Positions 10,263-21,100 of a stretch of DNA of 64,000 bases are shown here, piece after piece. Below the pieces are notes generated by a model, which searched no databases, was not told the DNA's origin, and saw only the letters and a program-made list of their open reading frames with translations. The stretch lies in contig CBFFRQ010000080.1 in assembly GCA_965644315.1 (NCBI GenBank), positions 124,001 to 188,000 on the forward strand, in the 5' to 3' direction. The translations under genes were made by a program, and so were the position numbers. Each line of letters begins with the position of its first letter. Position 1 is the first letter of the stretch. This DNA is from Caecitellus pseudoparvulus. Its lineage: Eukaryota; Bigyra: Bicosoecida.

Positions 10263-13200
10263 TCAGAATGAGTTGAAGCTTTCAAGTTGAAGCTTGTCAC
10301 CAAGGAGTTTCATAATGGCCTTGGTCGCCCCTTTACCGTTGCTCAGCTGCGTCACGGTGATGGCAACGGCTGTGTCCGTTTTGGGGTCGACAAAAGCAAG
10401 GGAGCCACCGAAGCCAGAATGCCCATATGGGAGCAGAGTAGTTTCTACAGGGACTGGGACGGTGCTTTGTGCGTCGGCGCGATCTACGCTGTGGGCTGCA
10501 GTCACAGCGTGGGAGAGCACAGCCGCAGCGTTCGCCGCCTTCGGCCCGAATACCTGGAAGCCAAGTCCAAAGACAGTTGCCCCAGCAGCTGCAGACGGCG
10601 TGCTTGCATCGCTCCCCTGCACAAACATGTTTGTAAGCCTGCGTTCCAGGGCAAGTGGCAGCCGGGCCACATTTAGCCGCTGCGGAGATACCAGCCTGGG
10701 CAATGCAGAGTAGAACATCGCGAGAGCTCTCGCAGTGAAGTGCCCATTCGCGCTCGGGATTTCACAGCAACGCATCGAGCGCTTGTTGAATATGCGTGGC
10801 TCCAGGAGAAACTCGCGCCCTTTCAAGCGGCGGATGAGGCTGGCGAGTGCTCGCATTTCTTCTGCAAGTTCCGGGTCATGTCCCTGTACCTCAACATCTC
10901 GCGCCGTGCTTTCCAGGGCGATGGCAGCGGCTCCAACGTCTACACCTTGTCCTCCTCCGACTTTGCCAGCTGCGGCATCCGCAGCACTTCCACCTGTCAG
11001 CCCTTGAGGATTCAAGCTGCCACTCAGAACAGCCAAGCGCCCCGCCCGGGCAAGCGCCCGGACCTGACCCGGCGGGACCCCGATAAACATTTCGCCTTCG
11101 CTTCCGACTGCTGGGGCAATGACATCGCGGACAATGTCACCGATAGTGACGAGCCCCCCTGTCAAGGCGCGGGCTACACCTGCTGCCAGCCAGCCGAACG
11201 TGTAGTACTGATATGCTGTGCGACTGCCAGGGGGAAAGAGTGGAGTGGCTTGGGCGAGGTGCGATTCCATATCTTGACTGTTCTGAAGCATGGAAAGTGA
11301 GACACCTTCAGGTAGAGCATGATGCAGGCCAGTCTGGTGTGCCAAAATGTGAGCCATGGAGCAGCTGTTCTTGCCAGCTGTGCCGAATGCCGGCCAGCCC
11401 AGCTCGCACACGGGACCCGTGAGCCCAGTGGCTCGGAGGGCTTCGATGACACTGCGAGTCGAAGGAACTGGGGACGAGAGGGATGGGGGGGTTGGTTTCA
11501 CCGAGTTCTGCAGCCGTTGTAGTACTGCGCCAGCAGAGTCAAGCCTGGCCAACTCGGGAGACTGCCTCGTTGAAGCAGGAGACAGTGGACTGGAAGCGTC
11601 CATGAGCATGAGGAGAGCAGCAGACGTGATGCCTTTTGTGACAGAGAAGCAGTTCACCAATGTGTCCGAATGCATGGGGCGGGGGTCGTGTGGCCCTACT
11701 GTTCCAGCTGCGGCGTCAACTACGAGGTTGCCTCCGCGTACCACAGCAACTTGCACGCCAACAACCTCTCCGTTGACATATAGGTCTCGGAGAAGCCTGA
11801 GCACTGCTGATTCTGTCGAGCTGCGGGCTGCACCTGCATCCAGCGTTGGGAAAGGTGATGGCGGAGGGCGAATGACCGGCATGATGGCGAAGTGTGAGCG
11901 TGGCGTCACCGAGGCAGCCGTGCCTGAGGCTGCAAGGTAAAGCCCAGCCCCCGCTGCCCAGCCCCCCCAACCGTCCGTAGACATGCTTTGCCTCGGCTTG
12001 CTGCCCTTTGGGCGGGCAGCGAAGTGAGCATGAATGGATGGTTCCTCCGAGTCGAGCAAATCTGCGAGAGCCGCTTCCCGCACAGCGTCAGCCGCAGCTG
12101 AGACCATGGATGGAACGTATGGCACACTTACGCCCAAGGAGCTCCCTACACCATGCAGCATTTCCTGGGATCGCATGTAGAACAATAAGTCAGCGGGCCA
12201 AGACTCGATGGGCTTCTTTACGTTGGCTGCCCTGCGCCGCGCTGCCATGTCACGGAACTCCTTCCGCTGTCTGAGGATGCTAGCACGGGCTTGCTCTCGA
12301 GGCTGCACATCCCGAAAGACAAACTTCATCATGCCTAGCTGCCCGGCTGGGTCGTCCATGGTGAACTTTAGGCCCATGTCCTCAAAAGAATCCAGCAGGC
12401 CTCCTACGTCAAATGAAGACGTACTCAGCATCATGCGCGCAAAGGCAAGGCGCATTGGGTCTCCAAGCTGCTTGCTGAGCCCGAAGTCCAGCAAGACAGC
12501 CCGACAGCGATGAACAAGCTGGGTCCCATTGCCTGCGTGGGGCACCCACTCAACTAAGATGTTGCCTGGGTGTGGGTCGCCATGAAAGCATCCCGCTGCG
12601 TAGATCTGCAGTGCGAACGCATCTAGAATTCCACGCATCATGCCCTCAGCATCCACTTCACGGACCGCCTCGCGGGTTTCAGAAGCAGGCCTGCTTGCAT
12701 ATTCCGTGGTGTCTCGAGTACTTCCACGGCCACGTGAATCGCCAGCGGCAAGCTGAGCGTGCAGCTCCAACAAGGGGGCCAATGCAGCCTCGACCATTGC
12801 CTCTCCACTTCGCCTGCCAGCTTGTTCACCGTTGCCGACAAAGGAATCTACGTGGTCTTTCGCAAAGTGCAGGAGCCCCTTTCCTTCGATGAACTCCATG
12901 CACAGGACTTTCGTTGGAGCGTCCATGGCCTCAGACGTGGTGGCTACTCGAACCGCTTCAGCGGGAGTAGGACCCCACAGCCAGAAGGGTCGCCGGACCA
13001 TCATCCCATCTGCATCAAAGTACGAGTAGCAGTCCACGACATCATCCCACAGCCCCAGGCTCTCTGCTCGGCGAATGGTGGCTACTCGAAACGAGTCCGC
13101 TTTACGTTCGGGTTCCTGTGGTGTCGCCGGGCTCCCGGGTTGCCGTGACAGCTCTCGAAACCTTGCTCCAATGCTCGTTCGACTCAAGCGCTCAAAATCC

Positions 13201-14960
13201 AAATCAGATCTGCGCACTGGGCAGATGCCGGCATCGTCAGCCGAAGGGACCACGTGCCCCAGGGTCTGGTGCAGCGCCCCTAGGACGTCAAACACTCTGG
13301 GCGTTCGGACTGTGTCTGTCAGCTCATGCTGCGCTAAGAGGCGGCCAACATGGCGGCAAATGCGCCCTTCTCGCGAAAGGTCCACCTCCTTTGCTGCCTC
13401 CTTTGAGAACTCTGAGAGTACCGGCCGGAAGTCGTAGTCTGGCTCGAGGAACGCAACGACAGCCACAATGACCCCCAGGTCAAAGAGGTCGTTGCGCATG
13501 AGTACATCCACCCCTGGGTGCTGAACCTTAACTGCAAGGACTTGCCCAGCAAGCACTTGCTTGGAATAGAACCCTCGCAGGACTCCGCGGTGAACTTGCG
13601 CGATGGAAGCCGATGCGATGGGAGCTTCACTGAAACTTTCGAAGGCTGCGTCGAAAGGTGTCGCATGGCCTGCCTCCAATGCACCCTCTGGAGCTCGATC
13701 AAGGCCAAGTTCTTTCGTGATAACTTGCTTCACTTCATCGATGGGTGTCGCCGGCATCGCGTCTTGTACTTTCTTAAGCTCTGCCACAAACTCTGGCGGC
13801 ATGACGTCTGCACGAGAAGACAGGTACTGCCCCACTTTCACCCACAAGCCTTTGAAGTAAGCGATATTGTTGAAAGCGAAACGTGCATGCCAGCGGTGTG
13901 CCCTTGACCACAAGAGGGCGCTGTCTGCTTCGGTAAGTTGGGCTGCCCAGGTACGCACCAGCCAAATGCTCGAGAGGATGGCAGCAGCGACAGTGAACAC
14001 ACGCGCTCGCCGCGAGTACTCTGAGCGGGGGAAGGCCCAAACTGGTATCACACACGCCACATAGAGGAAGGAAAGGCCTGCAATAGCCAGGCCGACGTGC
14101 GGGACGCGCAGCCAGGCAGCCAAGCTCCACACAGCCCCGGCAAGCCAAAGGGGCAGTGCCAGCAGCACGGCAACACCCCCGTACATAGCCAGGGTCAGGA
14201 CTGTGGCATCATTGGCAGTGCACATGTCACGCAGCTTGGACAGCTCCTCTTGTGCTCCAAGCAAGGTGGTGCTGGTCACCTGCACTGATTCTGCGATGGC
14301 TTCGATCACCGCAGCGTCTGCGCGGCTCTTGCCATGCGCCAACTCACGCTCCATGCCACGAGTGGAGCTACTGGGGGGCCGTTCCGACTCTTTACCTTGC
14401 AGCTGGTGTGCATCTAGCGTACCGGAAGCTTCAGCCTGTCTCGCAAGCGCCAAGCACTTGAACACAGCCTGCAGTAGCTTTCTGTCACCTCGCAGTGACA
14501 CGGCTCCAGACATAAAGTGCACCATTGGAGAAGACCTGCGAAGGGCTATGTCGCGGTAAACATCCCCATTACGCATGGTTAAGGTAGATTTCACTTGCAG
14601 CCCTTCAGGGGTCCCGATGGCGGCGGAGCGTGTCGCGAAGTTCACGTGGTATGCTCCAGCATTTTCCGCACGCAGGACCACCACGCCCCCTGACGGAATC
14701 ACATCGTGCCGCGTGGAACCCAAGCTGGAGAACCACGCGTTCAACAGACGGACCGAATCGTGCATGAGATGCAATACTGAGGCTCTCTCTGCCGCGGAAG
14801 CTGCGCCTGACTGCACTGCCCGGGAAGCAGGTGACGTCACCTGGCCAGGCCCGGCGAGCGGCGGCCGCTGCGTGCCCTCTTCAGGTACCGCAGAGATAAC
14901 GAAACTCCGGGATGGGGAGCGCGGTGGCCACTCAGCTTGTCGAGAGGTTCCTGCTCCCAT
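10263..14960 (-). CDS. ABC1/AarF-type kinase fused to a serine beta-lactamase-like domain
   Basis: 1,565 residues in one exon, ATG at 14960. The N-terminus MGAGTSRQ fits the N-myristoylation consensus (Gly2, Ser6). Residues ~90-170 form an unassigned alpha/beta region. Three to four hydrophobic segments lie at ~252-345. The ABC1 atypical kinase follows: KVGQ (375-378), the SIAQVHRG loop (452-459), AVKVQHPG with the ATP-binding Lys, EVD (~525), FHGDPHPGN (792-800) and LLDFG (823-827). The C-terminal part is a beta-lactamase/LACTB-like fold with SVTK (1106-1109, nucleophile Ser), YQYY (~1250) and GHSGFGG (1513-1519). ABC1 kinases support quinone and prenyl-lipid metabolism in mitochondria and plastids. 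The same two-domain fusion is known from land plants (Arabidopsis At5g24810, from memory). The substrate of the hydrolase half is unknown. Confidence 0.92.
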   Translation of the reverse strand: MGAGTSRQAEWPPRSPSRSFVISAVPEEGTQRPPLAGPGQVTSPASRAVQSGAASAAERASVLHLMHDSVRLLNAWFSSLGSTRHDVIPSGGVVVLRAENAGAYHVNFATRSAAIGTPEGLQVKSTLTMRNGDVYRDIALRRSSPMVHFMSGAVSLRGDRKLLQAVFKCLALARQAEASGTLDAHQLQGKESERPPSSSTRGMERELAHGKSRADAAVIEAIAESVQVTSTTLLGAQEELSKLRDMCTANDATVLTLAMYGGVAVLLALPLWLAGAVWSLAAWLRVPHVGLAIAGLSFLYVACVIPVWAFPRSEYSRRARVFTVAAAILSSIWLVRTWAAQLTEADSALLWSRAHRWHARFAFNNIAYFKGLWVKVGQYLSSRADVMPPEFVAELKKVQDAMPATPIDEVKQVITKELGLDRAPEGALEAGHATPFDAAFESFSEAPIASASIAQVHRGVLRGFYSKQVLAGQVLAVKVQHPGVDVLMRNDLFDLGVIVAVVAFLEPDYDFRPVLSEFSKEAAKEVDLSREGRICRHVGRLLAQHELTDTVRTPRVFDVLGALHQTLGHVVPSADDAGICPVRRSDLDFERLSRTSIGARFRELSRQPGSPATPQEPERKADSFRVATIRRAESLGLWDDVVDCYSYFDADGMMVRRPFWLWGPTPAEAVRVATTSEAMDAPTKVLCMEFIEGKGLLHFAKDHVDSFVGNGEQAGRRSGEAMVEAALAPLLELHAQLAAGDSRGRGSTRDTTEYASRPASETREAVREVDAEGMMRGILDAFALQIYAAGCFHGDPHPGNILVEWVPHAGNGTQLVHRCRAVLLDFGLSKQLGDPMRLAFARMMLSTSSFDVGGLLDSFEDMGLKFTMDDPAGQLGMMKFVFRDVQPREQARASILRQRKEFRDMAARRRAANVKKPIESWPADLLFYMRSQEMLHGVGSSLGVSVPYVPSMVSAAADAVREAALADLLDSEEPSIHAHFAARPKGSKPRQSMSTDGWGGWAAGAGLYLAASGTAASVTPRSHFAIMPVIRPPPSPFPTLDAGAARSSTESAVLRLLRDLYVNGEVVGVQVAVVRGGNLVVDAAAGTVGPHDPRPMHSDTLVNCFSVTKGITSAALLMLMDASSPLSPASTRQSPELARLDSAGAVLQRLQNSVKPTPPSLSSPVPSTRSVIEALRATGLTGPVCELGWPAFGTAGKNSCSMAHILAHQTGLHHALPEGVSLSMLQNSQDMESHLAQATPLFPPGSRTAYQYYTFGWLAAGVARALTGGLVTIGDIVRDVIAPAVGSEGEMFIGVPPGQVRALARAGRLAVLSGSLNPQGLTGGSAADAAAGKVGGGQGVDVGAAAIALESTARDVEVQGHDPELAEEMRALASLIRRLKGREFLLEPRIFNKRSMRCCEIPSANGHFTARALAMFYSALPRLVSPQRLNVARLPLALERRLTNMFVQGSDASTPSAAAGATVFGLGFQVFGPKAANAAAVLSHAVTAAHSVDRADAQSTVPVPVETTLLPYGHSGFGGSLAFVDPKTDTAVAITVTQLSNGKGATKAIMKLLGDKLQLESFNSF

Positions 14961-15150
14961 TCTTCTTCAGTGGGCCTTCGGTGGCAGGCCAGTGCATGGA
15001 GGTGTTGTGAGGGCCCAATAGGCTTCGGCGGGCAGGGCTTTGGCAGTCAGCGAGAAGCCCGATTGAGGGAAGATGGGGTGCATTACTTCAAGGCACAATC
15101 ATGTGTGAGAAAGAAGTGTATCTTGCGTTCTACTTTCGAAGGGGCCTTGC

Positions 15151-18100
15151 TCAGTCCGCGGGCTGCGCAGCCGCCCTCGCCAACCCCAGAGGCGCGAGCC
15201 GACCTGCCGGTCTTGGCCGCCCGGCACTTCGGGGCAGTGTTTGTGTCGAGCCAGATCTACGCACAGGGGATGAATGTTCCTGTCCCAAAGTCCAGGCCAA
15301 TGTGCGGATGGGAGAGGCCGCAGGGGAGTGAGGTGCCTCAACTGCAGGGGTGTCCCTAGGAGAAGCGTGCGCAACGTCGGTGGCGGTCAGGTCCACCTCA
15401 GTCTGGGGTGTACTTGGGTGTCTCGTGACCGGGCCACTAGTTTGGGCCGGTACTCGGTCCCTAAGGCTCCGGCGAGGCAGACTGGCGCTGCTTAGCTGCG
15501 CCTTCAGCCTGGCATTGTCCTGCCGAAGGTCTGCCACCAGCGACAGCAGCTTCGCATTGTCTGACACCAGGGCCCCTGTCCTGTGCTTTGACAGGCGGTC
15601 CTGCACAGCTTGCTGCCTGCGCAGGGTATCAACAGATCGCTGCAGCTGGCCGCGCTGAGCGTGGAACTCGCCTACCGCAGACGAGAGGGGCTTCTTGCCT
15701 GGTGGCAGGCGATCCTCTTTCGCATGCTTCAATGCGTGGGCAGTTGTCGAGGCATGCAAACCTGCCTCCAAAGCACGGCGAAGATGTGGCTCTCGTGATT
15801 TGTCTGTGAGGCTGACCAGGTGAGTGTACAGATGGGAGAGTGCGTGCTCGAGTCCTACCTTCGTGTCGGGCATGTCCGCCACAAAGTCAGACAAGCGCTT
15901 AGAGACGGAAGCAAGCACCCCTTCAGCATACTCCGCCCGGTCAAGAGCAGATTGCAGTCTGCGCTCTAAGTGGGCTTGTCTTTTAAGCCTCTGCCCCATG
16001 GCAGCCTCGTGGGCTTCTGTTGCCTCCCTGGCTGCAGCCGAGGATTCCTCCACTACACCCTTCAGGGTGTCTCGAAGGGCCATGGTGGCTTGTTCTCTCG
16101 GCTCAAGTTGGCCTCGCAAGTAGGCGACTTCGTCTTGCAGGGTGCACCGCTCCCTTTCACTGTCAGCAAGTTGTGCTTCTAGAGTGGATACACGAGCTTC
16201 ACGGCTCTTGAGAACCTTCCGCAGCTCTTCGTCGTGCACACGCATGGCTTTGATTTGGTGCAGCAGCTCCTCAGATCGCTCGTGCTCGGCAGCTCGAGCG
16301 CGCATGGCTCCGCGCAGCTGCAGCTGCGCTGCCGTTGCACTTGCTTGCGCAGTGGACACAGTGCCTCGCAGAAGAGCCACTTTGCCTTCATTGGCAATCT
16401 CACTTGAGCGAAGGGAGATGCGAGCATCATCTACGCGGGCTTTTAGGCTGCTTGAGGCTTGGTCGCTGACAAGCTCCGCCTGTACAAGAGCCTCCGAGTG
16501 TCGAGCCGCTTGCGCTGAACGCTCCCTCTCCAAATCATGAATGCGCTGTAACATGTCGCCAGCAGCTGCCGCAAACTCGCCTTGCAGGACCTGCTCTGCG
16601 GCTTTGAAGTCGGCGGCAACCTTGGCCGTCGCCTCGTTTGCTTGGAGGACAGCTTCACGCCGCTTTTGTTGCTCCTTGGCAACTTCAGATTCAAGGTTCA
16701 AGATGCGCCTTTCATACCTTTGAACAAGAGCGTTCACTTCCCCCTCTGTTTTGGACTTTATGTTGGCACGGTACCCTTCAACGCTGGACAAGGCCGCAGC
16801 AGACTGCACTCGCGAATCGTCACGCTCAATGAGTGCTGCTAGCAATGCGTGTGATACTTGCTTACGCCAAGCCTCTGCCGCAGAGAGCAGGTCAGAGCGA
16901 AGCGAAGCTTCAACGGCTGCTTGCTGACGCAGCAGTTTTGCGAGCGCGAGGCGCAAAGCCACCACCTCTTGGCGTATGTCAGCCACTTCACTTCCCACTA
17001 CCAAATGGAGCCCCTCCAGGGGCTCAGCCGCTGCCAACACTCCTGATGGCAAGTTCTCAGCACTGGCGAGCTCCGCCAACGCCTCCCGAGCCCTTTTCTC
17101 CCTGCGCAGTGCAGCATGCCGCAGTGGCAGCCGCCGCCTGACGCGCTGGCTCCATTCAAGAGCTGCGTGGTTATATGCAGAGATGAAGCTTCCAACCGAG
17201 ACTCTCTCAGAAGGGAAACGTGTGAGTGCACGAGAGGGAAGCAAGGCTGTGCCGTCTCCCTGGCGGTCATCTTTCGGAGCTGGCTGTTGCTCATCAGCTC
17301 TGGCAGGTTCGGGGGCCTCTGGCGCAGGGCGTGTAACGCCCCCCTGCGAATCTGAGGCAGACTGCACAGCATGTCGTACAGCACCACAAAGGACTGCCTG
17401 CACAGCCTCAAAGAGACTTCGTCTGCAGGCAGCCCACCCTGCGCTGTTCGTGGGCAAGGGCTCTGGCGCTCGTCCAAGAGACCAGAAAGCGGGAACATCG
17501 TCCTCATAAAAAAGCCCCCCCGCAACAAGTCCGACTGCTGGAGGCGAAAAGTCCATCTGGAAATCATCTGAAGCTTCTCCTGCCGCTGTAACATTCGACC
17601 CGAGGCCGGCTGCAGCCAGAGCAGCTGCCAAGGGGGTCGCGCACACGCTCACAAAGACGCAGCCGTCTGCGCCAGCCGAGACAAGGAACGCTCCGTCTGG
17701 CGTCACCTCGAGGCTTGATACGCTCCGTGTTGTCGCAGCAGCTCCAATGCTATTCAGAGCAGGAGCGCCTGATTCGCTTAATCGCCGGACTGTCAACAAC
17801 CGCAGAATGGATGCCATCTTTCCCTTCAACACCTCCAGGGGGCCGCTGGCAAGGAGAGGGCACATGCCTTGCTGCGCCCCGTCTGCCGGGCCCCGTTCTC
17901 CCACACCAGCACCAAGGACTTCCTGCCAGTCAGGCACTAAGCTGCCACCTACGTTCCCAAGCACGGCTCCAGCGAATGCTTGTGCTGGCGTGTGCAAGCT
18001 AGTGCTGCCCCGCGGCGGTGATGAAGCTGAGAAGCTGGGGTGCAGAGAAGCTGCAAGCCAATTCCAATCCGCTTGAGCTGGCGTCCCATCGGTCCCAGAT

Positions 18101-21100
18101 GCGGGGACACTTGGACAGTGCTCTTGCTGAACTCTGCCATCCGACGTTGCACTCCACAAGTGCACCTCGACTCCAGCGCCTACGCTGCCTGCTTGAAGCG
18201 GAACTGGGCCACAAACGGGAGTCTGCGAAAAAGAACTCACATCCTTCGGAACAGGCAATGGAACAGTCCCAACCAATGGCAACAAGGGTGTACAAGTGCC
18301 AGCCAGCACGTCTGTGCTTGTGAGAGCTCTGAACACTGCATCGTCCACTCGTTCAAGCTCTTGCAGCGATAAGAGCCATTGGTTCCAGGTCAAACTCACG
18401 GGAGCAAAGCTCCTGGGAATTTCTGGTGAAGGGCTCCCCAACGGGAACACTGGAGGCAGTCCTGGCAGCCCCGGGACTATGCGCTGCAACAAGCCTACAG
18501 CCGGGGTGTCATGAAAAGAAAGACCGGGTGCCTCTGATAGAACAGCACGCATGTGGCTCATGACGGACCTATTTGAGCGAGTGCTTGCAGCAGTATCCAC
18601 TGTTGGGACCCGCGCAGGGCTCGGAGATGGCCTCGTGCGGGTCGCTGGGCTGCCTGGCAAAGCACTTTGCGCGGATTCCCCGACCGCATACAGGCTCGAC
18701 AGGCGGGGCGACTTGAGCATGTCAGAAGGAGGCCCTGAAGTGCTGCTCACGGATTGTGGCAGTAGTACTCTTTCGATTTCACGTTCAGGCCCAGGGGATT
18801 TCGCTGGGGCACGGCGCTGTTGAGCGCCAACGATCAGCCGGTCCAGAACGTTCCCACGTTTGCCAGACACCGTGTTGGATTGCGGCGGCGCGGTCAAAGG
18901 ACCCTCTCCATCTTCTTCATCTTCACCGCTGCTGGTGTCCTGCTGTTCGAACTCTGACAATGAGGAGTGTGCGGTTGTGTGTCTTGTGAGGGACCTCGCA
19001 CGAGATGCTGCGCAGACGTGCTCACGCCCTCCACTGAACCACCATGCAGAGACAACAGCCACTCTTGTAGCAAGCTCTGCCACGAGAAGTCGGCGACGCA
19101 ATGCCGCTGAGGGGGTGCTCCCTGCAGATTGCATGCGGGCAGCCAGCTTAGCTGCAGCATCAGCATCCTCCCCTCGGCCCAACGGCGCTTCTCGGTACAT
19201 GCCAGGGTGAGATATGCCCAACGGGCCACCGAACCAAGCCGAAAGGGTGCTGCTGCTGCCGTGTAATGGCAAGGTGGCATACAGTCCATGTATCAACCGG
19301 TGCAGTGGGTCGCGGAGCATACGAACCGCCTTTGCTCGCTGGGGAGTGCTCATGTGTGACCAAGCGTCTTGGAGCATGTGAGCGATGCCCTGCATGCTGG
19401 ACTCGATTCCACTAGACAGGACGTGATCTGACAAAGCCTTTCGATGCGATTCGTGAATCCCCAAGAACAAGCCACCACGACCCCAGACACTGCGTGGCAC
19501 CGTGCCCAGCAAGCCAGGGGGAAGACTGTCCAACGCTTGATCAGAGGAGAGCTCGGCGGAAGTGTCACGCGGGGTCGCAGTCTTTGGAGAGCCACGTGTG
19601 CTTGACATGCTTTGCACTGAGCCGCGCCTGCGTCTGTCAGGGCTGCGAGGCACGGCAGCTGGCGCGCCAACGTCGTGCTTGGGCCTCGGGTGGCCTCGAG
19701 AAAGCGGGCTCATGCTTGTGCGTCGCACTCTTGAACGGGGCGAGCCCCCCGCATCATCGCCTGCCAGACCAAGAGCGGCCCACAAAGCCGGGAGAGGAAC
19801 AGAGATATGTGTCAAGTTCCGCCATGCCCTGCCCGGCAATGGGCCACTGGACAGCGCTGCCACGCGAGGTAGCACAAGCGGGTCCAAGACGAGCAAGCGG
19901 TGGCCTGGCGCACGCCTCGCTTGTTGAACAGCTTCAGCTTCAACGGTCGTCGAAGGACCAGTGTCAATTGCAGGGCGGCGAACACGTGCTGCAGCATCCA
20001 CAGCTGCAGCTGAATACCCACCGGAGGGTAGCCCAGCACTGGTGCCAAGCGCGCCTGCCAGGCCGCCCGTATCATAAACAACTACCGCGCCTCCTTGGCC
20101 TCCAGCAGAGAGATGTCTATCTCCTTCATCCCACTGCAAACTTGTGATGCACCCTGAGTGCCCAGAGCCTTTGGCAAGCAAACACAGCATGCCTTCAGCT
20201 TGGGCGACTGGGCCTGTCTCGTGCCCGATCAGCACTGCAGGGGCACCATCGCTGTCTCCGGGCCGGAAGCGAGAGCCTTGACGCCCCCAGCCCGAACCCG
20301 ACGCCCCAGAGCCTACGAGACCATACACATACACGGAGGTTCCACACCCAACCGCCAAGAAAGCACCCGCACATGACCAAGACATGCAAGTAACATTCGA
20401 GAGGCTCAGCGACCCAGAGCGCTGCAAACGCGCATTGAAGCCAAGCAAACCACCAGCAAAGGAAGCTATCGACGGCGTGTGCAGTTCAGCGGTGCAGCTC
20501 GAATCTGTAGGAACACGAACAATGGTGCGCGGCAGGGGCTGCAAGACCCTCCAAGCCAACAGCACTCCGCTTGGAACGTGGACAGCGAACAAGTGCCCCC
20601 CTGGGTGCCAGGCGATCCCTAGCGGCGCTTCCGCTCGGTCAAATACATGCACGAGCTGCGTCCGATTTGAGTGCGCATTCCAGATGCGCACTGTGGCATC
20701 GTCGCGGCTCACAGTAACCACTTCACACCTGCCTGGAGATGCCCCGAAGCCTGGGTGCAGTTTCATATCACACACCCCTCCCGCGTGCACGTCCATGACT
20801 TCCCAAGATGCTTCAACCACTGAGACTGGAGGCGCTGAGACAGGTGGGATAATATCTTGTGCAATGGACAGATAAGGGTCCAGGGCCGCCAGCTTGGGGC
20901 GACCCTCGCCAACCGTTGATGGCTGGGGCTGCACCACCAATGAAGCTGCAGAAGGCGTTGCCGTTTGCGTCAAGCACTGCAAAATAGTACCGAAGGCACC
21001 CAGCACACTGCTGGCTCGGATCTCTATTGGGGAGGGTGGGCATGATGCGAGCATGGTCGCCATGGCTGCTTGCTTTCCAGTTGCGTGGCCTTCCCACTCT

